Shown: positions 44,961-53,824 of the stretch, piece after piece
How positions within the stretch are numbered: the stretch's first letter is position 1
Layout: each line of letters opens with the position of its first letter
DNA from: Propionivibrio sp.
GTDB lineage: Bacteria; Pseudomonadota; Gammaproteobacteria; Burkholderiales; Rhodocyclaceae
Direction of reading: 5' to 3'
Assembly: GCA_016705685.1 (NCBI GenBank)
Contig: JADJLB010000010.1
Span: forward strand, 248,001 to 312,000
Length of the DNA: 64,000 nt
Made by a program: the position numbers and the translations under genes
Notes under the pieces: model-generated
Seen by the model: the letters and a program-made list of their open reading frames with translations, nothing else
Told to the model about the DNA's origin: nothing
Database searches by the model: none

Positions 44961-45230
44961 TTACTTACGCAGGCCGAGACGCTGAATCAGCGCACGATAC
45001 GCATCGACATTCGTGGCTTTCAGGTAATCCAGCAGCTTACGCCGGCGACTCACCATACGCAGAAGACCTCTACGGGAGTGGTGATCCTTGACGTGTTCCT
45101 TGAAGTGACCGGTCAGGTCGTTGATACGCGCTGTGAGCAAGGCCACCTGGACTTCTGAGGAGCCGGTGTCGCCCGTTGCGCGCTGATACTCACTCATGAT
45201 CTGAGCTTTTTGCGTGACATTGATCGCCAT
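44961..45230 (-). CDS. rpsO: 30S ribosomal protein S15
   Basis: 89 residues, full length. S15 binds 16S rRNA at the central domain junction early in assembly. Family landmarks are [22 protein letters not shown] and the C-terminal [18 protein letters not shown]. It sits between truB and pnp as in most proteobacteria, and has its own promoter-like sequence upstream. Confidence 0.98.
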   Translation of the reverse strand: MAINVTQKAQIMSEYQRATGDTGSSEVQVALLTARINDLTGHFKEHVKDHHSRRGLLRMVSRRRKLLDYLKATNVDAYRALIQRLGLRK

Positions 45231-45326
45231 TTCAAACTCTCTTTCGTTAAATGCGACATCGCCCCAGTTTGATAGAGCAAATGCCTGTTAATAAATATGT
45301 TTCCCGCTCGGCGAAGCGAACTTCGG

Positions 45327-45356
45327 ATTATAGTCTGCACGACGGGTTACGGGCAA
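45327..45356 (-). promoter_or_regulatory. Candidate sigma-70 promoter of rpsO
   Basis: Minus strand TTGCCC, 18-base spacer, perfect TATAAT, about 100 bases before rpsO in the gap after truB. An internal rpsO promoter at this position is known in E. coli. Confidence 0.55.
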
Positions 45357-45379
45357 GAACGAAATATTGTCGCGCACAA

Positions 45380-46288
45380 TCAGACGCATACCAGTCGACG
45401 CGGCTTCACTTCACCCGAACCGTCGGCCATGCCCAAGCCGAGCAATTTCGAGTCGCCATAAACACGGCATTTCCCCTGCAGCCCTGCGGTGCCATTGGTG
45501 AGGCTGACCGGATGCCCATGCATAAAGCGCAAGGTGGTTTGATCATCGAGATGGACAGCCGGCAAGCTTTGTAGCAGCGTATCCGGTTCACGCAGGTATT
45601 GGGCCCGATCCTCGCCGGAAAGCGTAATCAAGCGATCCAGCGTAATCGCCTCGGAAACTGTCAGCGAACCCACCGCCGTGCGTCGCAACGCGGTCAGATG
45701 CGCGCCGCAAAGCAGCACATTGCCGATGTCTTCAGCCAGCGTACGGATATAGGTTCCCTTGCTGCAAGAGACATGCAAACGACAGGCATGACCCGAGAAA
45801 TCGATGAGTCGCAGTTCGCTGATGGTTACTTCACGGGCTTCGCGTTCAACGCTCAGGCCTTGTCTGGCCAACTGATAGAGGGGTTTGCCATTGCGCTTGA
45901 GCGCCGAATACATCGGCGGAATCTGGTGGATCCGGCCGCGAAAACGCTGCAAGGCGGCTTCCAGGTCCGCTTGACCGAAATCGGGTAAGTGCCGTTGCAG
46001 GACAGCGCCCTCGGCATCGCCGGTATCGGTTGTCACGCCAAACAGAATCTCTGCTTCGTACGTCTTTTCGGCTTCAAGCAGGTCGGCGGAAAACTTGGTC
46101 GCTTCTCCAAAACACAGGGGCAACAATCCGCTCGCCAGAGGGTCAAGCGTGCCGGTATGCCCGGCCTTGGCCGCCGAGTAAATACGGCGCGCACTCTGCA
46201 ACGCCGAATTGGATGTCATACCGCTCGACTTGTCGAGCAGGAGCACGCCATCGATACGCCGCCAACTACGACTGCTTCTGCTGCTCAT
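45380..46288 (-). CDS. truB: tRNA pseudouridine(55) synthase TruB
   Basis: 302 residues from ATG 46288 (a GTG one codon upstream is possible). The catalytic Asp lies in GHTGTLDPLASGLLP. RNA-binding and C-terminal PUA-like segments follow (KGTYIRTLAEDIG). It makes pseudouridine 55 in the T loop of tRNAs. Its start overlaps the rbfA end by 23 bases. Confidence 0.96.
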   Translation of the reverse strand: MSSRSSRSWRRIDGVLLLDKSSGMTSNSALQSARRIYSAAKAGHTGTLDPLASGLLPLCFGEATKFSADLLEAEKTYEAEILFGVTTDTGDAEGAVLQRHLPDFGQADLEAALQRFRGRIHQIPPMYSALKRNGKPLYQLARQGLSVEREAREVTISELRLIDFSGHACRLHVSCSKGTYIRTLAEDIGNVLLCGAHLTALRRTAVGSLTVSEAITLDRLITLSGEDRAQYLREPDTLLQSLPAVHLDDQTTLRFMHGHPVSLTNGTAGLQGKCRVYGDSKLLGLGMADGSGEVKPRRLVCV

Positions 46289-46682
46289 CACCAGGATCGC
46301 TCAGTGGGTCGAGATCCGTGCGTTCTGAGATGGCGACGGCTTCCTGGATCAGTTTCGTCAGATCGGCGCCACGTTCGAGCGACTGATCAAAGGTGAAATG
46401 CAATTGGGGCGTCATGTGAATGCTGATGCGTTTGCCCAACTCACGGCGCAAGAATCCCGAGGCCTTCTGCAAACCGATCAACACCGCCGGCAGGTCCTCG
46501 GCACTGGCCAAGGTACTGAAATACACTTTGGCATGGGCATAATCAGCCGTCACCTCAACGTCGGTGATGCTGATCATGCCGACGCGCGGATCCCTGAGTT
46601 CCGTGCGGATCAGCTCAGCCAGTTCACGCCGGATCTGTTCGGAAACGCGGTCCCTGCGTGAGAACCCCTTGTTGTTTGTCAC
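46266..46682 (-). CDS. rbfA: Ribosome-binding factor A
   Basis: 138 residues. RbfA helps mature the 16S 5' end and is a cold-shock assembly factor. The KH-like fold shows RRELAELIRTELRDPRVGMISITDVE-type content and HFTFDQSLERG near the end. The start is GTG, sharing its G with the infB stop (TAGTG). Residues 120-138 form a polar tail. Confidence 0.95.
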   Translation of the reverse strand: MTNNKGFSRRDRVSEQIRRELAELIRTELRDPRVGMISITDVEVTADYAHAKVYFSTLASAEDLPAVLIGLQKASGFLRRELGKRISIHMTPQLHFTFDQSLERGADLTKLIQEAVAISERTDLDPLSDPGDEQQKQS

Positions 46683-49393
46683 TACAGCGTCCGGGCGATT
46701 TCCGTCACGTCATAGATTTCAAGTTGATCGCCTTCTTGATAGTCGTTGTAATTCTTCAGCGACAACCCGCATTCAAAGCCAGCCCGGACTTCCTTGGCAT
46801 CATCCTTGAAGCGCTTGAGCGATTCGAACTCGCCATCCCAGATGACGATATGATCGCGCAGCAGGCGCGCGCGCGAAGTCCGCCTGACCACGCCTTCGAG
46901 CACGTAGCAGCCGGCAATCGTACCGATCTTGGTGGCACGAAAAACCTGCCGTATTTCGACCAGGCCAGAGATCTCTTCCTTTCTTTCCGGCGACAACATG
47001 CCCGACAATGCCGCCTTGACGACATCTACAGCATCATAAATGATGTTGTAATAGCGGATGTCGACCCCGACACTCTCGGCCGCCTTCCGTGCCCCGGCAT
47101 CGGCGCGTGTGTTGAACCCGATGATGACGGCCTTCGACGCTTGTGCCAGATGCACATCGGACTCGCTGATGGCGCCAACCGCAGCGTGAATGATATTCAC
47201 CTTGACTTCGTCGGTTGAAAGTTTTTGCAAGGACTGAGCCAGGGCTTCCTGCGAACCCTGCACATCGGCCTTGATGATGAGCGGGAGCATTTTGACTTCA
47301 GCTTCCGTCATCTGTTCAAGGATGGTTTCAAGATTGGCCGCCTGCTTCTTGGCCAGTTTGACATCGCGGAACTTGCCCTGCCGGAATAGCGCAATTTCAC
47401 GCGCCTTACGCTCGTCAGCCAATACGACGGCTTCCTGCCCCGCTGTCGGCACATCCGAAAGGCCCAGAATCTCGACCGGAATCGACGGTCCGGCTTCTTT
47501 GATCAATTTGCCGTTTTCATCAAGCATGGCGCGAATGCGTCCAAAGACCTCGCCGGCCAACAGGACATCCCCCTGGCGAAGCGTTCCGGACTGCACCAGC
47601 ATCGTCGCCACCGGACCGCGGCCCTTGTCAAGACGCGCTTCAATGATCAAACCCTTTGCCGGGGCGTCGGTCGGCGCTTTCAGTTCGAGCACTTCAGCCT
47701 GAAGCAGCACATTTTCGAGCAGCTCGTCGATTCCCACACCCGTCTTGGCGGATACGGAAATGAATGGTGCGTCTCCGCCGTAATCTTCCGGCACTACTTG
47801 TTCGGCCACCAGTTCCTGCTTGACGCGCTCGGGATTAGCTTCCGGCTTGTCAATTTTGTTCACCGCGACAATGATCGGAACGCCGGCCGCTCTGGCGTGA
47901 TGAATCGCTTCCTTGGTTTGCGGCATTACGCCATCGTCTGCCGCGACGACCAGAATGACCAGGTCAGTCGCCTTGGCACCTCGTGCGCGCATCGCCGTAA
48001 AAGCCTCGTGGCCCGGCGTATCGAGGAAGGTCACCATGCCGCGATCGGTTTCAACGTGATAGGCGCCAATATGCTGGGTAATGCCACCTGCTTCGCCGGA
48101 AGCCACTCGTGTCCGGCGTATGTAGTCAAGCAATGACGTCTTGCCGTGGTCAACGTGACCCATGACGGTTACTACCGGAGCGCGCGGCAGTTGAGGAGCA
48201 TCCTTATGGACCAGGTCGTCAATGAAGGCATCCGGATCGTCGAGTTTGGCTGCAAAAGCCTTATGCCCCATTTCCTCGACGATAATCATCGCCGTCTCCT
48301 GATCGAGAACCTGATTGATCGTCACCATGGAGCCCATCTTCATCAGGGTCTTGATCACTTCCGTGGCCTTCACCGTCATCTTGTGCGCCAAATCGGAGAC
48401 AGAGATCGTTTCCGGCACATGAACCTCGTGCACCACCGCTTCGGTAGGCGCCTGGAAAGAATGCGCTTCCTCAGATTCCGCACCGCGGTTGCTACGCTTG
48501 CCATGCTTGTTTTCTCGCCAGCCCGTGCCGCCCGTGGCACCGCGCGTTTTCAGCCCCTGGCGTTTGTTGGCGCCCTCATTCTTCCATTGGCCCCGCTTAT
48601 CGGCAGCTTTCTTGTCTGTTGCACCGGGCTTGGCGGGCGGCTTGTGCAGCGTCTTGTCTTCAGCCGGCTTGTCGCTCGCCGTCTGGGCGGCAATTTTCTT
48701 TGCCGCTTCGGCGGCACGCGCAGCGACTGCTTTCTCTTCGGCTTCGATTTTGAGGCGGGCCAGATCATCGATACGCTGCTGCTTTTCCAGATATTCCGCT
48801 TCCTGACGTGCCCGCAGCTCGGAATTACGGCGATCTTCTTCAGCGCGAAGCCGCTGCTGTTCTTCACCGATGATCGAAGCCCGGGTGACGACTTTTTTGG
48901 CGCTTGGCTTGAGTTCACCCTCCGGAATGATTCTTTCCACTGCAGCCGCTGGAGGAGCGCTTTCAACACGCGCTTCGGCAACAGGTTCGGGCTTCGGTTC
49001 TGGCGGCACTTCAACAACGGGCACCGGGGCGACGACCTGCATTTCCGGGGGGGCGATGGGTGCTTCGGCGCGAACTTCCGCCTGAATTCCCGGCAGATCG
49101 CGCTTGACCAAAACGCGTTTCTTGCGGACTTCAACCTGAACCATGTGCGACTTTCCATGGGAGTCCTGCGACTTGATTTCGCTGGTCTCCTTGCGCGTCA
49201 GGGTAATCTTGGTCTTGGCGCCGCCCTCGCCATGCGAGCGACGAAGGTACTCCAGCAGCCGTGACTTATCCTGCTCGGAAAGCAAGTCATCGGCATGACT
49301 CTTGGCGACTCCTGCTTTTTGCAACTGCTCAAGAAGCGCACCCGCCGGCATTTTCAGGTCGGTGGCAAATTGGGAAACATTTGTTTGCGCCAT
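46682..49393 (-). CDS. infB: Translation initiation factor IF-2
   Basis: 903 residues. It places fMet-tRNA on the 30S subunit. The N-terminal IF2_N domain (about 1-55) leads to a long Glu/Ala/Lys-rich linker (about 75-315), then the GTPase ([30 protein letters not shown]) and domains II-IV. In-frame starts for short isoforms cannot be judged. It is in the standard place between nusA and rbfA. Confidence 0.97.
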   Translation of the reverse strand: MAQTNVSQFATDLKMPAGALLEQLQKAGVAKSHADDLLSEQDKSRLLEYLRRSHGEGGAKTKITLTRKETSEIKSQDSHGKSHMVQVEVRKKRVLVKRDLPGIQAEVRAEAPIAPPEMQVVAPVPVVEVPPEPKPEPVAEARVESAPPAAAVERIIPEGELKPSAKKVVTRASIIGEEQQRLRAEEDRRNSELRARQEAEYLEKQQRIDDLARLKIEAEEKAVAARAAEAAKKIAAQTASDKPAEDKTLHKPPAKPGATDKKAADKRGQWKNEGANKRQGLKTRGATGGTGWRENKHGKRSNRGAESEEAHSFQAPTEAVVHEVHVPETISVSDLAHKMTVKATEVIKTLMKMGSMVTINQVLDQETAMIIVEEMGHKAFAAKLDDPDAFIDDLVHKDAPQLPRAPVVTVMGHVDHGKTSLLDYIRRTRVASGEAGGITQHIGAYHVETDRGMVTFLDTPGHEAFTAMRARGAKATDLVILVVAADDGVMPQTKEAIHHARAAGVPIIVAVNKIDKPEANPERVKQELVAEQVVPEDYGGDAPFISVSAKTGVGIDELLENVLLQAEVLELKAPTDAPAKGLIIEARLDKGRGPVATMLVQSGTLRQGDVLLAGEVFGRIRAMLDENGKLIKEAGPSIPVEILGLSDVPTAGQEAVVLADERKAREIALFRQGKFRDVKLAKKQAANLETILEQMTEAEVKMLPLIIKADVQGSQEALAQSLQKLSTDEVKVNIIHAAVGAISESDVHLAQASKAVIIGFNTRADAGARKAAESVGVDIRYYNIIYDAVDVVKAALSGMLSPERKEEISGLVEIRQVFRATKIGTIAGCYVLEGVVRRTSRARLLRDHIVIWDGEFESLKRFKDDAKEVRAGFECGLSLKNYNDYQEGDQLEIYDVTEIARTL

Positions 49394-49412
49394 GTGGAAT
49401 CCCCTTTTCTAC

Positions 49413-50885
49413 TTACTCGAACCAATGCGCACGCGCCGTGGTGATCAGTTGTTTGGCTCGATCAACATCGATACCCGTCATTTCAGTTAGTTCGTCGACT
49501 GCCAGATCCGCCAGTTCGTCACGCGTTCTGATGCCCTGGCTCGCCAATTGGCCGGCCAATGGTTTATCCATTCCGTCGAGATTGAGCATATCTTCGTCAA
49601 CTTCACCGATCTGCTCTTCGGTGACGATGGCTTCAGTCAACAGCACATTTCTTGCACGTTCGCGCAATTCCTGGACAGTGGCCTCATCGAACGATTCAAT
49701 CTCCAGCATCTCATGCAAGGGAATGTAGGCAACTTCTTCAAGCGTGGATATTCCTTCGCCAATCAGGATATTGGCTACTTCTTCGTCGACATCCAGCTTT
49801 TCCATGAACAAGACGCGAATCGCCGCTGATTCGGCAGCGATGCGCGTCTGCGATTCTTCCTCGGTCATCAGGTTGATCGCCCAGCCGGTCATTTCGGAAG
49901 CCAGACGAACGTTCTGACCGCCACGACCGATCGCAATCGCCAGATTGTCTTCATCGACGACGACGTCCATGCTGTGCTTTTCCTCATCGACGACGACGGA
50001 CAGCACTTCGGCCGGTGCCAGAGCGCCGACGACGAACTGCGCCGGATCGGCCGACCAAAGCACGATATCGACACGCTCTCCAGCCAATTCGTTGGTGACG
50101 GCGGTGACTCGCATGCCACGCATACCTACGCAGGTGCCGATGGGGTCGACACGCTGGTCATTGGACTTGACGGCAATCTTGGCGCGCATACCGGGGTCGC
50201 GGGCCGCAGCCTTGATTTCCAGAAGGCCGTCATCGACCTCTGGCACTTCCAGCTCGAACAGCTTGATGATGAACTCGGGAGCCGTACGCGAAAGAATCAG
50301 TTGCGGGCCGCGTGCGGCGCGATCAATGCGCAGGAGATAGGCCTTAACACGGTCGCCAACGCGCAGATTCTCACGCGGAATCATCTGGTCGCGCGGCAAT
50401 ACCGCCTCAATCTTACCCGCCTCGACAATCGCGTTGCCGCGTTCCATTCGCTTGATGGTGCCGGTAACGAGATGCTCCTTGCGCTCCAGGAAATCGTTGA
50501 GAATCTGATCCCGCTCGGCGTCGCGTATTTTTTGCAGAATCACCTGCTTTGCTGCCTGTGCGCCTATCCGCCCGAAATCGATCGGCTCCAGAGATTCTTC
50601 GAGGTAATCGCCAATCTCAACCTCGGGATCCTGTTTTTGCGCTTCAGAGAGAGGAATGTGCTGGGCTTCGAATATGAAATCCGCGTCAGCGACAATCTCC
50701 CAACGGCGAAAGGTTTCAAAATCACCGGTTTCGCGATCAACCACAACACGCACATCCGCGTCATCGTGAATCCGCTTCTTGGTTGCTGACGCAAGCGCCA
50801 ATTCCAGCGCACCGAAGACGATTTCCTTGGTCACGTTCTTCTCACGCGCCAGCACATCGACCAGTAGCAATATCTCGCGGCTCAT
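49413..50885 (-). CDS. nusA: Transcription termination/antitermination protein NusA
   Basis: 490 residues. The order is an N-terminal RNA polymerase-binding domain (about 1-130), S1 (about 135-200), KH1 and KH2 (about 205-345, including [16 protein letters not shown]), and two acidic C-terminal AR repeats (about 360-490). NusA modulates pausing, termination and lambda-type antitermination. It follows rimP and precedes infB. Confidence 0.97.
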   Translation of the reverse strand: MSREILLLVDVLAREKNVTKEIVFGALELALASATKKRIHDDADVRVVVDRETGDFETFRRWEIVADADFIFEAQHIPLSEAQKQDPEVEIGDYLEESLEPIDFGRIGAQAAKQVILQKIRDAERDQILNDFLERKEHLVTGTIKRMERGNAIVEAGKIEAVLPRDQMIPRENLRVGDRVKAYLLRIDRAARGPQLILSRTAPEFIIKLFELEVPEVDDGLLEIKAAARDPGMRAKIAVKSNDQRVDPIGTCVGMRGMRVTAVTNELAGERVDIVLWSADPAQFVVGALAPAEVLSVVVDEEKHSMDVVVDEDNLAIAIGRGGQNVRLASEMTGWAINLMTEEESQTRIAAESAAIRVLFMEKLDVDEEVANILIGEGISTLEEVAYIPLHEMLEIESFDEATVQELRERARNVLLTEAIVTEEQIGEVDEDMLNLDGMDKPLAGQLASQGIRTRDELADLAVDELTEMTGIDVDRAKQLITTARAHWFE

Positions 50886-50914
50886 ATTCTCACTATCTCC
50901 CTAATGCCGCCTGA

Positions 50915-51361
50915 TCACTTCCGGTCAAACTGAGGAACCAGCCTCGCCTTGTCGACATTGACAAGCTCCAGCTCCACCTCACCCGTATCTATCGTCAGGC
51001 ATATCTTGCCGTCCTGCACACGCTGCAAAACGCCGTTAAAATTGCGCCGACCGTTCATCGGAAGACGCAATCTCAGATTGATGCTTGAGCCCACAAACTT
51101 CTCGAAATCCACAACTTTTTTCAGTACCCGATCAAGGCCGGGAGAGGACACTTCAAGCCGGTCGTAATCGACATTTTCGACGGCAAGCACGCGGGTCAGC
51201 TGATTACTGACCTGTGCACAATCTTCGACATCGACCCCACCGGCTTTGTCCGGTTTATCGATGAACAGGCGCAATACACGGCCCCGCGGACTCTGTTCGA
51301 TGTCCACGAGATCGCAACCGAGGCCGGCGACCGTTTTTTCGATGAGATCGTGCAAATTCAT
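50915..51361 (-). CDS. rimP: Ribosome maturation factor RimP
   Basis: 148 residues from the ATG at 51361; a GTG two codons upstream (51367) is also in frame. RimP is needed for 30S maturation. The N-terminal domain includes LGCDLVDIEQSPRGRVLRLFID, followed by the DYDRLEVSSPGLDRVLKK signature and a C-terminal SH3-like barrel. First gene of the rimP-nusA-infB operon. There is no obvious Shine-Dalgarno, and a terminator-like hairpin stands right before it. Confidence 0.95.
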   Translation of the reverse strand: MNLHDLIEKTVAGLGCDLVDIEQSPRGRVLRLFIDKPDKAGGVDVEDCAQVSNQLTRVLAVENVDYDRLEVSSPGLDRVLKKVVDFEKFVGSSINLRLRLPMNGRRNFNGVLQRVQDGKICLTIDTGEVELELVNVDKARLVPQFDRK

Positions 51362-51371
51362 TGCCACAAAT

Positions 51372-51392
51372 AAAAAATGGGCGAAAGCCCAT
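51372..51392 (-). terminator. Terminator-like hairpin (possible attenuator) just upstream of rimP
   Basis: Minus strand ATGGGC-TTTC-GCCCAT followed by TTTTTTA, with the T run ending only about ten bases before the rimP ATG. A second small hairpin CCCC-TCA-GGGG lies about 20 bases further upstream. Positions fit attenuation of the rimP-nusA operon, which NusA is known to autoregulate in E. coli through leader terminators. Confidence 0.55.
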
Positions 51393-51540
51393 CCCCGAAA
51401 ATATTACCCCCTGAGGGGCGAGCGGAAAACTTTCAAATTATAGCGACAAATTGAGCCAAGGTAAATCCATAACTCATATCACCCAATTGACATTCCCGGC
51501 TATCCGCTTGGCTGCCGGGCAGTTCTGCCGGGCGCGAAGC

Positions 51541-51568
51541 AAAAAAAACCTCGTCATCTGACGAGGTT
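51541..51568 (-). terminator. Rho-independent terminator of rpmBG
   Basis: Minus strand perfect stem AACCTCGTCA-GA-TGACGAGGTT followed by eight T, 30 bases after the rpmG stop. Confidence 0.93.
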
Positions 51569-51597
51569 CGTTTCGCTTCGCTGGCCGTCTTATTGCG

Positions 51598-51753
51598 TTA
51601 CTTCAGCTTGATTTCCTTGTACGCCACGTGCTTGCGCACCTTGGGGTCGTACTTCTTGATCTCCATCTTTTCGGGCATCGTCTTCTTGTTCTTGGTCGTC
51701 GTATAGAAATGGCCGGTGCCAGCCGTCGACTCAAGTTTGATCTTCTCACGCAT
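51598..51753 (-). CDS. rpmG: 50S ribosomal protein L33
   Basis: 51 residues, [20 protein letters not shown] at the start and [10 protein letters not shown] at the end. It lacks the zinc-binding cysteine pairs, so it is the Cys-minus form. It lies 15 bases after rpmB on the same strand, the usual pair, and is followed by a strong terminator. Confidence 0.97.
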   Translation of the reverse strand: MREKIKLESTAGTGHFYTTTKNKKTMPEKMEIKKYDPKVRKHVAYKEIKLK

Positions 51754-51768
51754 CGCTCTGGTCCCCGC

Positions 51769-52002
51769 TCAGATCTCGCCGCACGCGCGCAATTGCGCCA
51801 GCACCGCGTCGATACCGTTCTTGTCAATGGTGCGCAAACCAGCGCTCGACACGCGCAGACGCACCCAGTTGTTTTCGCTTTCCACCCAGAACCGGCGGTA
51901 ATGCAGATTCGGCAAAAAGCGCCGCTTCGTGCGATTGTTGGCATGGGAAACATTGTTTCCGGCCATCGGGCCTTTGCCCGTCACTTGGCAGACACGCGCC
52001 AT
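51769..52002 (-). CDS. rpmB: 50S ribosomal protein L28
   Basis: 77 residues from ATG 52002 ([20 protein letters not shown]). Basic and full length, with [15 protein letters not shown] in the core. The upstream extension of the frame is not L28-like. First gene of rpmBG, with a promoter just upstream. Confidence 0.97.
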   Translation of the reverse strand: MARVCQVTGKGPMAGNNVSHANNRTKRRFLPNLHYRRFWVESENNWVRLRVSSAGLRTIDKNGIDAVLAQLRACGEI

Positions 52003-52040
52003 CTTGGTTGCTCCGATTGTTCTAGGGAAGAAGGTCGGCG

Positions 52041-52070
52041 ATTCTAGCTTAAAACAAGCACTTGCCTCAA
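52041..52070 (-). promoter_or_regulatory. Candidate sigma-70 promoter of rpmBG
   Basis: Minus strand TTGAGG, 18-base spacer, TAGAAT, 40-70 bases before rpmB. Confidence 0.55.
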
Positions 52071-52384
52071 GCGATTTGTGAACTGCCTGTTCCCAATTGA
52101 CCATGGCTGGTGGCTCAACCTTCCTGGCAAAGCGTTCGCCGACAGATGTAGCTACGCCAGCGATGATGAAGTATTCGCCGACGTAAAGTTGTTCAGCTCG
52201 GTTGATTGCTGCAGCTTCCTTGGCGCAATGGCTTCGTCCAACCGCACGACGCGCGACGACAACACGCCGATAGATTGTCGGGCTCCAGCCGGAAATCGAC
52301 AGTCGTGAACATCTCGAAACAACCTATCTCCTATAATTCATCAATACATAACCACGTTAAATAGTAATCTTGTGGAAATTCTAC

Positions 52385-52398
52385 AATGTCTAGACATT
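52385..52398. promoter_or_regulatory. 14-bp perfect palindrome upstream of the acetate transporter
   Basis: AATGTCTAGACATT reads the same on both strands. It lies in the AT-rich part of the gap, about 180 bases before the transporter start. Possible regulator-binding site. Confidence 0.4.
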
Positions 52399-52460
52399 AC
52401 TTTTCTTTCATATATTTAACAAATACAAACTTAATCGTGTTACGTTACTATATATGTTCG

Positions 52461-52475
52461 TTATGTAGTACATAA
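52461..52475. promoter_or_regulatory. 15-bp palindrome upstream of the acetate transporter
   Basis: TTATGTA-G-TACATAA is a perfect inverted repeat about 100 bases before the transporter start, in the AT-rich part of the gap. Possible operator. Confidence 0.4.
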
Positions 52476-52575
52476 TTTCTGTAACATCTTTAGAAGTCAC
52501 GAAGTGCGCTCTGCCAGAAGACAGGGAGAGTTCGAAAAGCAAGCGACCGATTTGATTAACCACAGGAGCAGCACA

Positions 52576-53136
52576 ATGGCAGAACAGAAATTAGGAAACC
52601 CGGCAGTTGTCGGCCTTGCAGGTTTCGGCCTGACGACCATGATCCTGCAATTCCACAATGTGGGATGGATGGGTATCGGCCCGGTCATCTGGCTCGGTTT
52701 GATTTTCGGTGGTCTCGCGCAAATGATTGCGGGATTGCAGGAAATGAAGACAGGCAACAATTTCGGCTATTGCGCTTTTACAGCGTATGGTTGTTTTTGG
52801 ATTTCACTGGCGATGATCCTTATCGGCAACCAGTTCAACATCTACGTTTCCAGCAAGACCGATATCGGCTGGTTCCTCGTCGCCTGGACGGCCTTGACCG
52901 CTATTCTCTGGGTGGGCTCGATGCGCATCAGCGGTGCCTTGGGACTGACCTTCACGCTCTTGCTGATTGGCTTCGTGCTGCTTGATCTGGCGCACTTCGG
53001 CTATCCCGAACTTACCGTGGTGGCTGGATACGAATTGATGGCGACGGCGGCCATGGCGTGGTACATCATGGCGCATATCATTTTCGCCGACGTCTTCGGT
53101 CGCGACGTGCTGCCGGTCGGAAAACCCTGGCTTTGA
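52576..53136 (+). CDS. satP: SatP/YaaH (GPR1/FUN34) acetate-succinate transporter
   Basis: 186 residues with six transmembrane helices. The family signature NPAxxGLxxF appears as NPAVVGLAGFGLTT near the N-terminus, and GPVIWLGLIFGGLAQMIAGLQEMKTGNNFG covers the conserved second helix region. Members take up acetate and succinate with protons and form hexamers. The ATG has AGGAG upstream, choosing it over an earlier GTG. An exported Cache protein gene follows, and phaC is 3.7 kb away, which fits acetate-to-PHA metabolism. Confidence 0.85.
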   Translation: MAEQKLGNPAVVGLAGFGLTTMILQFHNVGWMGIGPVIWLGLIFGGLAQMIAGLQEMKTGNNFGYCAFTAYGCFWISLAMILIGNQFNIYVSSKTDIGWFLVAWTALTAILWVGSMRISGALGLTFTLLLIGFVLLDLAHFGYPELTVVAGYELMATAAMAWYIMAHIIFADVFGRDVLPVGKPWL

Positions 53137-53212
53137 TCAAGGTTTGGTCCTTGGAATCCGGCTTCCGCCTTGCGCATGCCTGGAAAAATGTTTGAACCTT
53201 TGGAGAAATGAA

Positions 53213-53770
53213 ATGCTACCAATCCGTCGTTTCGCACTTGCGTTGTTGGCTTCAATGTTTGCTGGCCTTGCTGGCGCTGCGCCCTCGGTCCCGGAAGAAT
53301 CGGCGACGCCTGAAGAAGTTATCACCAAGGTATGGGCTGCCGCAAAGTTCCTGCAGGACAAGGGTGTATCAGGGTTTGCCTCGCTGAACAGCAAGGATGG
53401 CTCCTGGGTCTGGAAAGACAGTTATGTATTCGCCTTCGACTGTCGCCTTGACCGGATGGTTGCCCATCCAATGCGCCCTGACCTGGTTGGCCGACCCATC
53501 ATGCAGATTACCGATAACAACGGCAAGTATGTCTTCAAGGAACTGTGCAAGACGGGCTCCCAGCCTCACGGCGGATGGGTGGAGTACGTGTGGACTCGAC
53601 CGGGGGCGGGACGCGTATCGCGCAAGCTGACTTATACGCAGACGGCGGATGTCTCGTTCTCGACCGGGATCCAGGTGGCCGCCGGCGTCTATGACGACAA
53701 ACTCTCGCTCGACGAACTCAGCAAGCTCACGGCGAAGCTTGCTGACCCGACCAAGTACCCGGCTCACTGA
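53213..53770 (+). CDS. Exported Cache-domain protein
   Basis: 185 residues from ATG 53213, preceded by GGAGAA. A signal peptide (about 1-22, ending GLAGAAP) leads to a single Cache domain (about 30-150). It includes YVFAFDCRLDRMVAHPMRPDLVGRPI and DNNGKYVFKE, the pattern of sCache/double-Cache sensors. There is no membrane helix or signalling domain after it, so it is a periplasmic ligand-binding protein. It lies 76 bases after satP, which suggests that it binds a carboxylate handled by the transporter; this is inference. Confidence 0.78.
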   Translation: MLPIRRFALALLASMFAGLAGAAPSVPEESATPEEVITKVWAAAKFLQDKGVSGFASLNSKDGSWVWKDSYVFAFDCRLDRMVAHPMRPDLVGRPIMQITDNNGKYVFKELCKTGSQPHGGWVEYVWTRPGAGRVSRKLTYTQTADVSFSTGIQVAAGVYDDKLSLDELSKLTAKLADPTKYPAH

Positions 53771-53824
53771 CCCATCGCGGGACAGTTGCCGTGAGTGGCT
53801 CCGACGCGGCTCCTGATAGCCGTA

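Larger units (their letters stand above)
52003..52575. other. Divergent intergenic region between rpmB and the acetate transporter
   Basis: The first 100 bases hold the rpmBG promoter. The stretch 52310-52500 is strikingly AT-rich compared with its surroundings. It contains a TATAAT at 52332 on the plus strand without a good -35, and two perfect palindromes. No gene is evident; short frames here do not resemble proteins. Confidence 0.7.

Noticed and set aside
46682-49393. Low-complexity repeats in infB as a novel repeat array
   Set aside because: The Glu/Ala/Lys-rich linker is a normal feature of IF-2.
52310-52500. AT-rich segment as a replication origin
   Set aside because: There are no DnaA-box clusters and no dnaA, dnaN or parAB neighbours. 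It fits better as a promoter region.
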